Source: Engraulis encrasicolus | Taxonomy: Eukaryota; Chordata; Actinopteri; Clupeiformes; Engraulidae | Assembly: GCF_034702125.1 (NCBI RefSeq) | Contig: NC_085866.1 | Location: 13,201,564-13,265,563, forward strand | Direction of reading: 5' to 3' | DNA: 64,000 nt | In this document: positions 21,259 through 33,180 of the stretch, in pieces | Position numbering within the stretch: the stretch's first letter is position 1 | How the letters are laid out: every line of letters starts with the position of its first letter | Position numbers and translations under genes: made by a program | The notes under the pieces: model-generated | The model's input: the letters and a program-made list of their open reading frames with translations, nothing else | Databases searched by the model: none | What the model was told of the DNA's origin: nothing

Positions 21259-22705
21259 CAAACCCCAACTCCGATGAAGTTGGGACGTTTGGTAAACAGT
21301 GAATAAAATCAAAATGCTATCATTTTCAAAACATTCAATCTATTCATTAGATAGAGAATAGTGAAAAGACAACATATTAAGTGTTAAAACTGAGAAAAAA
21401 TATTGTTTTGGGGGACATATGTACTCATTTCTAATTTGATAAATCCAACACGTCTCAAAAGAGTTGGGACGGGGACAATAAATGGCAGCAAATGTCGAGG
21501 AAGACTAAAAACAAAACAAAAGACAACACTTAACAGTTAAATACATTAACCGATGAGATTATTTTATATAAAAAACAGTGTTAATTCCTATCTTGGACAT
21601 GATTTCACCAGCTTAAATGGAGGTTGTATTCCTTGTCATGTTTTGCAATGTTTGCCTTTCTGTAGTGCTTACAGTGTGACAGGTCTTGACCAAAAACCCA
21701 CCATTTTATCACCTGCTGGTCCTTATGATGGAGCCAAACTGTTAAAACATAGTAGAGAATGCAATTTGACCTTACTATGTGGCAGTAACCGAAGATCTCC
21801 CTTCAAAATATAATGCATGAGTGGCTTTTCATGCTGTTTAAAACCCATTTATACCATTCAGCACTGTATTTAACTCTACATATGAGTGAGAACATCTTAA
21901 CCAATGCACTACTGCACCCGCATGCCATCATGGAGGCTGACTTTTGAAGCTAGCACTAACACAAGTTGGATGGTCCATTTTTAGTGTAGCACAGGATGTG
22001 CAATGCTCTATTATTGTCAAAAAGAATGGACTTCTACAACTTCTGCTGACTTCTGTAAGCAAAGGACAGTTTCCCATGTCTTCTGGGTCTATTTCAAGTA
22101 AGCTCAGGTGCTTAGGAGAATGTTACACCCCTGTATCATTTTCATGCATTAAGCATTCTTAATATGGTCAATTTTCAATAGCTCTAATTCCTGGAGTGCT
22201 AGAGTGAGACTACAGCCAATATATATTTCATGATGCCATGAACCTATACAATGATTTTATTAACAAAAATATGTCTTATATACACTCAATCGTGGTAAAT
22301 CAAAGGGAATTCAAAAATGTATGTAATAACTATGGTAATTATTCCCTTTGCATCTTTAATTCTGAGTGACTCAGCCTCTCTGTGATGATCTTATACCTGG
22401 ACACCTATATTGTCCATCAGTACAATTCATTTTGAAATGTTCTTCTTTGTTGTTTTATCTTATTTGGATGTTTACTAAATTTCACTGATCCCCGTCCCAA
22501 CTCTTTTGAGACGTGTTGGATTTATCAAATTAGAAATGTGTACATATGTCCCCCAAAACAATATTTTTTCTCAGTTTTAACACTTAATATGTTGTCTTTT
22601 CACTATTCTCCATCTAATGAATAGATTGAATGTTTTGAAAATGATAGCATTTTGATTTTATTCACTGTTTACCAAACGTCCCAACTTCATCGGAGTTGGG
22701 GTTTG
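21259..22705. mobile_element. 1.45-kb non-autonomous DNA transposon with long inverted repeats and TA duplication
   Basis: The left end begins CAAACCCCAACTCCGATGAA and the right end is its inverse. The terminal inverted repeats extend about 230 bp each (21259-about 21485 and about 22485-22705). TA flanks both ends (21257-21258 and 22706-22707), with a preceding G at each side. The roughly 1-kb interior has no transposase; an 86-codon frame at 21553 is not recognised. TA duplication suggests Tc1/mariner or a related superfamily. Confidence 0.8.
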
Positions 22706-22841
22706 TACGATTACATGGCTGTCCCATCTCACCTTCCTATCAAAATCTCTGGTCGCGCTGTGTCAAGCTGTAGGCCTACCAGTAAACTGGCAAACTGTGG
22801 CAAGCTCACTTAACAAGTCATGCAAGTGTATAGGGAAATCG

Positions 22842-24524
22842 GGTAACACTTTATTTTATTGATTCACTATTACAGTGGTTTTCTACCACAGTAGGTGCAG
22901 TGTAATAATCAGTGTACGAATCTTTAATACTATCTAATACCAGTTTAATACCATGTAACAATTTTGTACTTACATCATGTATTGGTACAACAATGGTACA
23001 TGGTGTTACACTGGTATTACATAGTATTAAATATTGTTACGCTGGTTATTACACTGTACCTAATCAGTCCCTCCAGTTTTTCATGATTCAGCGATCGCGT
23101 GGATTCATGCAAATTCAATGATATTCCGCATAATTTCACGATGCCACGTAATTCCTGTAAAGCCGCATTTTCCCCGCACATTTTCTCCTTTGTCCCCTTC
23201 AACATTCTGTGGAGTTTATTGATTTATATTTTCGTCAAAAAATAAAAATGTGACTACAATACCACCGGAGACGAAAACCAATAGGAAGCATTTTTGTTAA
23301 TATGTCACTGAAACATTGAAAAATAATTGCCTGCTATTTCGCAAGTCGCGACCCTCATCTCAGCTGCTCCGCGTCTCTCTCCTCCCCTCCCTCACACATA
23401 CACGCAGGCGTCGGTGCTGCACACCCGTGACCTTTTTTTTAAACAGCAGTAGCCTACTTTTCAGTGCAATCCTGGCTGGAAAAAGTATTGTTGCCCATTT
23501 ATCCATGACGAAGAAGTGTATGCAGTCATGAAATAGTGGCGGTGCTGTCGCACAGTAGCAAACATCTTGCGTTACATTTTTGCGCAACTTCTCCACTCTC
23601 CCCTGTCGCTTTCATGAGCATGCTACCCGACGGTCGTTGTCTGATCTTTTTTCAATGTTCGCTAATGTTTGTAATTTAAGGGTCTATGTCTATGCGTAGG
23701 CACAAGCCTTCTGATAACAATCACTGTAGTGCAGATCGCAAAGGATTCGGAAGTGTGGAGTTTTGCAACTTGTTTCAGTCAAGGACACCGAGATAGGAAG
23801 TGAACGGCCCTTCCACGCTTTCACTGTGTTATTGCAATAAAGTCTTGCGAATCCATGCAACCATGCACACAACCATGTCAACGAGAGCGTGTATGCCATC
23901 ACAACTTTGCATCAAGCAAATAATATGCAACAGCTTGCAATACGAGCACGAGAGAGAGAGAGAGAGAGACGCGTCTTCCAACAGGTGACATTGTAACGCT
24001 TGCATACAACCTGGCTATAGGCTAGGCTACTCCGCGACGCTCTTCATTAGCCTACTGGTAGGCTATACCCACAAGTATTTTTTCATAACGCGCAGTCCCG
24101 TTTCCCCCCGAAGTCGTTCTAAAATATCGACAGAGATTTATGAGTGTCGCGGCCATGGTTTTTTTTACACATTGGACGCACTGGCTTATAAGACGCTCTG
24201 GCAGTTTTTGACAATATTTTATTATTGTCAATATTTTATTATTCTATTATATAGGAAGCGTGTTTCTGAATCTCTCTCTCTTTTGTCTTAAGCCTGCTTA
24301 GACTGATTGTGGTTTTCAGTTACCAAAAAACCCATGAAAGGGGTGCAAAATCTTTGCAAAAAATGAGAAAATGCCGCAAAATCTTTGCAAAAAATGAGAA
24401 AATGCCGCCACAAAATCAGACATTTTGACCGCAAAAATCACAAAATCCCAGTGCAAAATCCTGGAGGGACTGCCTAATGTGGTAGATCCACTGCAATAGT
24501 GAACCATTAAAATGATGTGTTACC
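22842..24524. mobile_element. hAT-like element (GGTAACAC ends) split by a larger element
   Basis: Ends GGTAACACTTTATTTTA (22842) and GATGTGTTACC (ending 24524) are inverted. Flanks GGAAATCG (22834-22841) and GAAAATCG (24525-24532) match at 7 of 8 bases. Removing the insert at 23065-24472 leaves about 269 bp, a plausible MITE. A similar left terminus occurs near 49715. Confidence 0.6.
23065..24472. mobile_element. 1.4-kb DNA element with CAGTCCCTCCAG ends, nested
   Basis: Ends CAGTCCCTCCAG and CTGGAGGGACTG are exact inverted repeats, and CCTAAT flanks both sides (23059-23064 and 24473-24478). Its interior (about 23440-23690 and 23740-23790) matches interior sequence of the 36282-37787 element although the ends differ. 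A 29-bp segment is repeated near 24345-24410. No intact protein. Confidence 0.7.
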
Positions 24525-24782
24525 GAAAATCGTGGAAGAGCCTTGTCTCCTCTTTCTTCAGACATGGTTTACAGGCCTACTCAATACCATGCGGTTTTAA
24601 CTAACAAAATAGCACTTTGTGCTCGACTGATAGCGGTCATGCACAAACAGCACCAACATCCATACGTATTTATTTATATAACATAATATTACAACTTTAC
24701 AGCTGAAAGTGCTTTCAAATAGCCTACACATACATACACATTCTCACATCCACACCAGCTCCGGAGGTAGCCAAGAAGGCAC

Positions 24783-25566
24783 CAGTGTTGCCAAAAAATT
24801 TTTTTACCGAAGTCGCTATTGGCTCGCTGAAAAGTCGCTAGATGACATCATGATGTTGCGTATGATGTCACACCGTATGACGTCAGCACGACATGCTGAT
24901 CTCTAGAAAACGGGCCCACATTCCTTGCTTTACAGTACAATTGGGCAGTGCTAGCTACTGGTTGGAGCTCATTTGCCGCCCATTTGCCTCCCTACTTAAC
25001 CGTGGGAAACGCTTCTGACCGCAGCGCAGAGTTACAATTATGTTGAAAAACAATGATTTTGCATTGAAAATGCGCGTTTTGAGGGCCAAAACATACCAAG
25101 GCGGAATGGAACGGTCGCAGGACGGACGCGGTCTTTCTGCTTAGTTTTGGCCGGCGTGCTTTTCTCTGCCTTGCACACTGACAGCGTCGGCGTGCGCGGC
25201 CAGTCCTATTCAAAACCCTAGCCACAGCCAAAGCTAGCATGCTACTTTGCCATTCATTTGAATGAGACACCGCCGGTCACCGGCGTGAAAAATACGCTCG
25301 AGTTCTATTTTCCAAATGCAGCTCGGCGCGGAGCCGGCTCCCGCGCCGCTGACGCCCGACTACCGCCGGTTGGTGTGTAAGGACAGATAGGTTTCAATGT
25401 ATTTTCACCGACGCCGGTAAAAAAACGTGGCCGTTCCGCGACGCTTTACCGCCTTGGTGTGTAAGACCCCTAAAAGGTCATCAGATGCACCTAAAAGACG
25501 TCAAGGTCTCTAGATGAGGTTATTAGTCGCCAGGGACGTCAAAAAGACGCTAAATTGGCAACACTG
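24783..25566 (+). mobile_element. hAT-type element, CAGTGTTGCCA ends, with nested Harbinger-like MITE
   Basis: Ends CAGTGTTGCCAAAA and TTGGCAACACTG are inverted; GAAGGCAC flanks both sides exactly (24775-24782 and 25567-25574). A 388-bp Harbinger-like MITE sits at 25083-25470. Without it the element is about 390 bp, the size of its relative at 20253-20641. Confidence 0.88.
25083..25470. mobile_element. Harbinger-like MITE nested in a hAT element
   Basis: Begins GGGCCAAAACATACC and ends TGGTGTGTAAGACCCC. Flanks are TGA (25080-25082) and TAA (25471-25473), a TNA duplication with one mismatch. Same family as 5915-6605 and 7530-7915. Confidence 0.75.
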
Positions 25567-25574
25567 GAAGGCAC

Positions 25575-26717
25575 CAATTGTCTGGGGCACACACAGAGAA
25601 GTAGTAATAGACTTCAATAGATTTGATAGTAATCGATCGTAACAGCCCAATTTCACAACATCATAAGTCGACTTAGTTCTACTTCTTTCAAATGCATTAT
25701 CAAACCTCAAGGATGTGAGGAAGGGTGGTCTCCATGTGTGGTCTCCAGTCCTCCATAGATGGTTCTCTTCTCAGTCTAACTTTCCTGTGTTGTCTTAGGT
25801 AGGCTATCACTTCATTAATAATAGTTGATGGTGATATTCAATATTCATAGGAAATTGAATTGAATTTCTGAATGTGCAACACAACTTAGACTAATGAATT
25901 AACACCTAGACATCCTGCCTTTACCTTTAAAGGTTCTGCACACCATGCTCATTAATGTGGGGTATGCAGTTCAGTTCTCAATTGTTCGCAGTCAATTCCC
26001 ACACCACCATTGAATTCAGTTACAAATCTTGCTGCAATTCGGGTCAATTTTGTTGATGCCGCTCAATAAAATCTATTTTTAATTATAACAGCAATAAAGT
26101 GACGTTCGATGCACCATTGATGTTTGAAAGTAAACGAAAATTATGTGATTGAACGAGCGCACAGTAATATCGAAATATGTGTGTTAGGATGATCAAGCAT
26201 TTAAGAGTCAAGATTCAACCAGATTTGTTTTACATCTCATTATACATATAGGTGTAGGGTATAAGAGAGTGAAATAAGAGTTTTGTCTCCTCAAAAGATA
26301 AATAAATGAAAGGTGTGTGTGTGTGTCTGTGTGTGAAACTATGGACAAAGAATGATATTCTTTCATGAGCCACATCGTTGTTTGCAGTATCTCCACAGAG
26401 GGAAGTTACAAATACATATGTGATCAAACCATGATGAGTATTGCTACACATAACTGTATAGCCTGAATTGTAATCGCCTGGAAGATACATTATGATCTGG
26501 CTGCTCAATATTGACTTGCATAGAATCATTCACTTGCTCCATTACACATGCTGTCTGCCTGACACACTCAAACACACATACACACACACGCACACGCACA
26601 CACACACACACACACTCCTCTGTTATTTGTTCCTTCTCTGTGATTTGATGCCCAAATCCTTACAGTCTGCTGACCAAAATACCTTTGATCATTCTTTACA
26701 GTGGTTTTTTTTTAAAT
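25575..26717. other. Unassigned AT-rich interval
   Basis: Contains a short imperfect CA tract (about 26571-26615) and a TG tract near 26313-26335. No gene or paired transposon ends are recognised. Confidence 0.4.
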
Positions 26718-26905
26718 ATATATTTCTAGGGGCTTTTTTATGCCTTTATTTGATAGGAAAGCCTGAGATGGCGACAGGAAGCGAGTGGGAGAGATAGATG
26801 GGGTGGGCTCGGGAAATTACCCCGGCCAGACTTGAACTGGGGTCCCCTTGGGCATGCAAGCCCAAATGTGGGGGGCTTAGTGCGCTGCGCCACAGCGCCT
26901 CTCCA
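26718..26905 (-). mobile_element. tRNA-derived SINE
   Basis: On the reverse strand the unit starts GAGGCGCTGTGGCGCAGCGC (A-box-like TGGCGCAGC) and carries a B-box-like GTTCAAGTCTGG about 55 bases later. It continues into CACTCGCTTCCTGTCGCCAT and ends in AATAAAGGC and an A-rich tail. Internal RNA polymerase III promoter boxes with a tRNA-unrelated body and A-rich tail define a SINE, not a functional tRNA gene. Confidence 0.8.
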
Positions 26906-26973
26906 TTCTTTACAATGTTTTGGCACATTGAAAAATATTTGGAGTAACAATGTTACATTGTACATGTCTTGAA

Positions 26974-27178
26974 CAGTGTTGCCAGATGTGTCTGACCAAA
27001 TCCCGCCCAAAAGCTTCTCAAAAAACGCCAAATTGCGCTAAATTCTGACCAAATTCAACAAATTACATTGACTTCAATGGGCCAAATACGGCTGAAAAAT
27101 AACGTCAAATGACCAATTTTTCCCATTTTTACCCGCAGACGCTCATCCAAAGGGAACGTGCCCAATCTGGCAACACTG
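26974..27178. mobile_element. hAT-type MITE, CAGTGTTGCCAGAT ends
   Basis: Ends CAGTGTTGCCAGATGTG and CCAATCTGGCAACACTG; GTCTTGAA flanks exactly on both sides (26966-26973 and 27179-27186). 205 bp, non-coding. Confidence 0.9.
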
Positions 27179-27437
27179 GTCTTGAATGTTCAAAAACCTC
27201 GCACCCTTAAAACTGAGCATGTAAACCGGGTCAGTGTCACACCCCCTCTTTGCTCCCAGCATTTCTGACACTCTCTGTTTCACGGGCAGCTTCCAGGCCA
27301 GGGATTAAAATCCAGCCCGGCGACAGAAAAGACCACTTGGTACGGCGCATGCTCTCTCCAAAGCCAATTTCATCCCAGGTGCCTGGATTTAAACCCTATC
27401 AAAGGCAGGGAGGCAAAGCCAAAGCCTGAACCAGCAG

Positions 27438-27714
27438 CAGGGCCGGTTCTAGTCAACGTGGTGCCCTAGGCGAGCATCCCCTTTCCTTTTAGTGCATTTT
27501 AGACATTGTCAAGTGTAAACATAGCGCCATGCATCTGATGGAACACAGGTAATCTGTGCCAAGTCCATGCATAATCATTATCAACGTGTTAAATGTAGAG
27601 GGGTTTTTTTTCGTTTGACATTCTAACTCTGTGGGACACTTTGGGCATTTCTGGTGCCCCCAAGACAATTGGTGCCCAAGGCGACTGCCTGGTGTGCCTA
27701 TAGCGCCGGCCCTG
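27438..27714. mobile_element. hAT-type MITE, CAGGGCCGG ends
   Basis: Ends CAGGGCCGGTTCTAG and GCGCCGGCCCTG; ACCAGCAG is duplicated exactly (27430-27437 and 27715-27722). Contains GGTGCCCTAGGCGA near the left and GGCGACTGCCTGG near the right. 277 bp. Confidence 0.88.
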
Positions 27715-27721
27715 ACCAGCA

Positions 27722-27801
27722 GTAAGACAGACAGACAGACAGAGATTCTTCTCCATTGCCACTAGTACAGCAAGACAGACAGACAGACAGACAGACAGAG
27801 A
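27722..27801. repeat. Duplicated (CAGA)n-containing segment
   Basis: Two tracts of ACAG/CAGA (27725-27744 and 27773-27799), each followed by GAGATTCTTC and a short CCATTGCC/CCATCGCC, show a tandem duplication of about 55 bp. Confidence 0.75.
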
Positions 27802-27995
27802 TTCTTCGCCATCGCCAGTCACTGGTCACACAGCCCCATCTGTCTGCTGCTTTGATCACCTTTACAAGGCTAGCTTGGCTTCACGTATAGGCAAATGGGT
27901 CTCTCGTTTAGAAGCGGCCAAAGCCTTGCTCTGGAACTCTGCCCAATGAGTCACTCATTGACTGAAGTAGAGCTTTCTTCATGTCTGTGAAAAAA

Positions 27996-28108
27996 AACAA
28001 TTGCAAACACACACGCACACACGCACACACACACACACATTGGGCATTTTACATACAGTCAATACATACAGTCAGTACATGCTCACACACACACACACAC
28101 ACACACAT
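27996..28108. repeat. (CA)n tracts with a duplicated spacer
   Basis: Two CA-rich tracts (27996-28039 and 28083-28108), each followed by ATTGGRCATTT, indicate a local duplication around the microsatellite. Confidence 0.85.
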
Positions 28109-28734
28109 TGGACATTTGACATGCAGTCAATACATCCAGTCATTAAGCCTCATCCAATGAGCTCCTGTGGTTGTGTATCAGTATCAGCCCTGTGCTGGCT
28201 GTGGTGCAGGAGCAGGAGCACAGCCCTAGGTTAGGGCTTCTGTCACTGTTATTTAAGGTCTCCGGCTTTATTCTCCACCCAGGCAATGGCTTCCAGGGCC
28301 AGGTTTGAAATCCCGTGGGCGTCAAGGCTTAGCCAGGAAGTGGCTGACAGCTGTAGGAGGGAACAAAAAAGGTAGTTGCGCTGTCTTCTTTTTTCCCTCT
28401 CCGGAAAAGAAGAGAGAAATCAGAGGAGTTGCAGTGTCTCGTCCAGGCATCTTGACAGCTGGGCTTTTTGCTTTGTGTTTCTACTTCTAAAAAAAAATCG
28501 ACTTTATCACTTGCAACTGTCATGATGAAGGGTCGAGGTTGGGGTGGGAGAGAGGGAAAGGACATGCGTTAGACTTAAATGTCGTTAAAATACAGTGACG
28601 CGGGGCATATTGTGTATTACAGTCAAGTGAATTAATTACAAGACTACAATATTTTCAAGAGCACTCACGCAGTGGCCAGAGCTTACCAGTTATATGCCGT
28701 CCACTTTTGCGGGTTGCGTGTGTGTGTGTGTGTT

Positions 28735-28738
<4 letters not shown>

Positions 28739-28792
<54 letters not shown>
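28739..28792. repeat. (GA)n microsatellite
   Basis: About 27 GA dinucleotides following a short GT tract at 28718-28732. Confidence 0.95.
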
Positions 28793-28796
<4 letters not shown>

Positions 28797-28799
28797 CTT

Positions 28800-31041
28800 C
28801 TAGCCACAGCCAGCCAGGCCACTCGATTTAGCTTGTTGAGGCATGATGAAAGACGTCTTGAACCACTGTCAGGCAAAGCCAATCCCTGCGTTCCTTATTG
28901 CATCTCACTAGAGGTGCCCCAGGCTGTGGGGCCACGCTCACACTTGCGCATTTATTAACTCCAAATTGGAAATACAATAGAGAATAATGCGGGCAAAGTC
29001 ATTTAAAAAGCACATTGCCAAAAAAAAAGCATTTCCATGGATGGGAGGGGGAAACAATCCATCCATTGGAATGTGCTCACTCTGCTTTTCCTCTTCAAAG
29101 CCCCAACCTGAATATTTGTTAAAGACACAACCCAGATAGATAGCCCTCTACCTTGTCCAAATGTTCCATTTGCATGTCTCTTGGTCGTCGTGAGAGTCAT
29201 TTTAAATAGGATGTGGCTGTCTCTGGGAAACACGCCTGCCTGCCTACAGTACGATCATCACAATTTCTCCTGTCATTTGTAGTGCTGGATCTTCCCCTTT
29301 GATGCAGAGGGTTCTTGCACACACACACACAAAAAAGATGTAGGATGCCTAAAGCAAACAAGGATGTAACAATGAGAAATTGAACTCTGCTAGTGTTTTG
29401 TGAATAGAAGAAGAAAAAAAAACATTTCAGTTATGTAAGTAACCTAAATTGCAAATTACATCTCGACTTTTTGGCTTTAGGGGAAGAAACCGTTACAAAT
29501 GAAACTTCTGCCCCATATGGACACACAAGACCTTTATTCGTTTAGAAAATACAACAATTACACAATGGAATAGTTTAAAATAAGAAAAGGCAACGGTCCA
29601 AGGAAAGGACTTTCACATGAAACGGCCTCTCTGCCCCTCCCTCATCCTCCTTGACGAGTTGAAAATGGAGTCGGATATTTGAAGTCCAGTCTATGGCATA
29701 CAGGGGTCATTCTTGGGCTGCGGCAGTGCGGCGGCTGCGGTTTTGGCAGTGTTGGAGCCGATAAGGTGGACGTTTGTCACTGCGGGGCAGTTGTCAACAC
29801 TATGACATCGTCTTGACGGCGTGACTGAAGTATATGCCAGGCAATGAGTCATCCATAGCCATCTTTTAAAAGCAAAAGCCCCGCCTGTGCCACACACACA
29901 GAGACACAGACACACATCCAAAGACTGCAACAAAATGGAGAACTTATCCATTTTTTTTAATGGAAGAGAGATGGAGGCTTTAATGTGTGGCATTTTGTAG
30001 TGGGAGTTGAATACATAACGAGTCATTGGGAATCCATGGCGCAGAGGCTGTGGCGCGATTTGTTTGTCCGTCGTCTCCACACAAAGTGTCAGTGGAATCT
30101 TCTGGCTGTGTTGCAACATTACTTGACATTTTGGGGTCGTCCTCCTCCAACTGACAACTCATCTTGGGAAGTCATCTCAGCACACTGTTTCTGTTGATTC
30201 AGACTGCGTGTGCATGCACAGGGAAAATGTCAGGGAGGGACCTAGCTCTTACACACATTCATTTAAGAATTTGTTGACAGTTTTTTCCAGCCATGACCCA
30301 GAATTTTCTATTTCTATTAAGCCCAAGAGCGATTCTACGATTTCCCTACGCTTTTGGCAAAAGCAAAATGTCAATTATCAGTATTTTTTTTCAACTAAAT
30401 GACCTAGATGTTTACATAGTGTTTATATTTAAGTTTCCAAACAAACAAATTGCCAAGCTTAATCTTAAATCATTTGATAAATACTCTAATGAAAGCGAAC
30501 ATTTGCTTAATTATTTTGTCAACAGTGTTATGGACAAATACTATGTCATTTCAAACATATATAAAAATACTACAGAGTTGAAACAATATATGTTTGAAAG
30601 TGCTTATGTCCCTTAGCAGTAATGTTGTCATTAATATGTGCAACTGATATAGAAAATGTGATTGTTGAGCTTCATAAGTAGGATTTTATGAGTCACTGTG
30701 ATACAGACTGACACATTTTTCATCATAAATCCCTGTAACGTCTGATTGGAATATAGTCACCCTCCTTACACAAGACTTCCTTCTCCAGAGATAATCCCTA
30801 GTGTATGTTCATAGGATTTTTCCAACACATAAGGGATCAATAGCGCAAAAACACTTTCAAAACAGTCAACGGTGTAACTCAACTGTGTTACGGTCAACAG
30901 TGCAGGGGAACAAGTCGGCACTTTTTTAGGAGAAAAAAACAGAGCAGACAAACCCATCTCCCTAGAACACTAATTATTTTGTTTGTTTGTCTGTCAATAT
31001 GGATATAAATTGGCAAAAACATACTCCTCCTCAACTGTCAT
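28800..31041. other. Unassigned intergenic interval
   Basis: No splice-bounded exon or paired transposon ends are recognised. The 142-codon reverse frame at 29691-30119 has no domain I know and no supporting context. AT content rises after 30280. Confidence 0.4.
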
Positions 31042-31229
31042 CAGTGTTGCCAGATTGGGCTGGTTCCCGCCCAATTGGGCTGCTTAGGATGGCCGTGTGC
31101 GGGTAAAAATGGCATCTATCAGAAAAACCTTCCCACTGCCATATAAATCAATAGAATTGGGCGGGTTTTTAGGGCGGATTTTTTATCATTTTTTGGGCTG
31201 GAAATCATCAGCCTCATCTGGCAACCCTG
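31042..31229 (+). mobile_element. hAT-type MITE, CAGTGTTGCCAGAT ends
   Basis: Ends CAGTGTTGCCAGATTGGGC and CTGGCAACCCTG; ACTGTCAT flanks exactly on both sides (31034-31041 and 31230-31237). 188 bp. Same family as the decayed copy at 3836-4030. Confidence 0.9.
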
Positions 31230-31237
31230 ACTGTCAT

Positions 31238-32071
31238 ACTTAATTGTAACACCATTGACGGTAACACCGTTGACATTTCAGCCATTTTTATGGTGTTGTG
31301 CTAACTGAGGACCTCAAAAGTTCCACCACAACACCTTAATCAATTCATGTATCTGTATGCTTTATCTGTGTTTTTCTACATGTGATTTCTAATTCAGATT
31401 CTTATGAATATGTTGATAACACTGTTGACAGGCAATTTTCCCGCTATGAGAACATGAAAAAGAATGGATTAAATTATGGAAGGATGGAGCTCAAAATTTA
31501 CCAAAAAGTCTTCCCGTATCTTGCCAAAGAGGTTATGACATCACGTGATGTTATTCGTATGGCCTAAGACCAAACCATTACTGATTTATGGAGGCGGTTT
31601 CAGACCGTGACACGGTTAACACAGTTTTCGTGGACACACACAAAATGGCAAATTTCATGTATAATGGAAAGGACAGTGGTCTTTCTGACAGTTTTGTCAT
31701 ATTGTGATGATTACTGTGAATCAACATTTGCAATCGTCTTGGGCAAAACAAGTTTCTTTACATGCTAATATGAAGACTGAATCTGACATTTGGAAAACAG
31801 GACAGCATGAAAACGCCCAAAACCAGTATTAAATATTCATTCTTGCTGAGGGAAATAATGCTATGTCTACACTTTCTGTATTATATGAAAGATAAATGTT
31901 TTCTAATGTCCAAAACATCATTGGATGCAGTGAATAGTTAGTGGAATTGCCAAATAACATCCACGGACTTAGAAGTGTAGGCGAATTAGAGAATCACTCC
32001 CAAGAAGCCAGCTGCCGGGGCCATGCAGCACGGCACTAAACTTATTCATCCCTGTGTTCAACATCACTCTC

Positions 32072-32073
<2 letters not shown>
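31238..32073. other. Unassigned AT-rich interval
   Basis: Nothing recognised; a 61-codon frame at 31382 has no known product. Confidence 0.4.

Positions 32074-32142
<69 letters not shown>
32074..32142. repeat. (TC)n microsatellite
   Basis: About 34 TC dinucleotides. It inflates the adjacent reverse-strand frame (32064-32582), which I do not accept as a gene. Confidence 0.95.
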
Positions 32143-32145
<3 letters not shown>

Positions 32146-32700
32146 CAGTGGCCTGTTTCTTCTATTCTGTAGTCTACACAGACCTGCTCTAACAGAGGCA
32201 GGGGTTTTTTCTTTGCCATGAACATAGACAAAGCCCCCATTGTGAACTGTGAGAAACCGTAATACAGAGCCTCATGCATGAGGGGGTAATCTATATCCGA
32301 GAGCGATTCCTTTTCTGGGTGTCTCAACCCACCCAACAAAAGGGGGTTATGGACTTGGTGAGCCGGTGGACTGGAAAAGCTTGCCGCTGGCGGAAAACGG
32401 AAAGGGAAAGGCAGCGAGTGGGTTTTTTCGGCTGCGGCGCGGCTCTTGGTGCCCGGGATCATTAGATGCTCAGCAAGGGAGCAAGACGACACATAATTCT
32501 CCCAACTGCAAACGCTGCACTCTCTCTCTCTCTGCACAGCGGCTACAGCGAAGAAGACCAGGAGTTTTCTTTTTTGCTCCAAAAAATCCCTGACACCAAC
32601 ACTGCCACCACCTCTACTGTGCTGTGGTGGCTATAGACGGCTATACACCTTCTCGCTCCCTTTCTTTTTTTCTATGTACCCCCCCTCTCTCTTTCTCTCC

Positions 32701-32702
<2 letters not shown>

Positions 32703-32776
<74 letters not shown>

Positions 32777-32795
32777 GTGAACGGCATAGAACTGG

Positions 32796-32879
<84 letters not shown>
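32703..32879. repeat. Compound (CA)n and (TC)n microsatellite
   Basis: A CA tract at 32703-32775 and a TC tract at 32800-32879 are separated by a 24-base unique spacer. Confidence 0.95.
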
Positions 32880-32880
<1 letters not shown>

Positions 32881-33050
32881 GTGTGCTAATCAGACAGCTA
32901 GGGCATCACAGGGAGCTAGAAGAGTCCTGAGCCACCCTGCTTTTTAAAAGCCCTTAGCTGTAAATGCTCCCTGTGAGAAGGAGGCTGATGGACCCCTAAT
33001 CAAGAGTTAGGACACAGACATACACATACTTGTGCGCATGCACGCCACAT

Positions 33051-33087
33051 GCACGCACGCACGCACACGCACGCACACGCACGCACA

Positions 33088-33176
<89 letters not shown>

Positions 33177-33178
33177 AC
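33051..33178. repeat. (ACGC)n/(CA)n microsatellite
   Basis: ACGC-rich repeats (33051-33126) merge into CA dinucleotides (33127-33172). Confidence 0.95.
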
Positions 33179-33180
33179 AG

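Noticed and set aside
26818..26905. tRNA gene on the - strand
   Set aside because: A and B box likeness is present, but the body continues into a SINE with A-rich tail and a proper cloverleaf is not formed.
32064..32582. 172-codon reverse-strand frame
   Set aside because: Its C-terminus is an Arg/Glu run from a TC microsatellite and the rest has no known domain, splice context or conserved feel.
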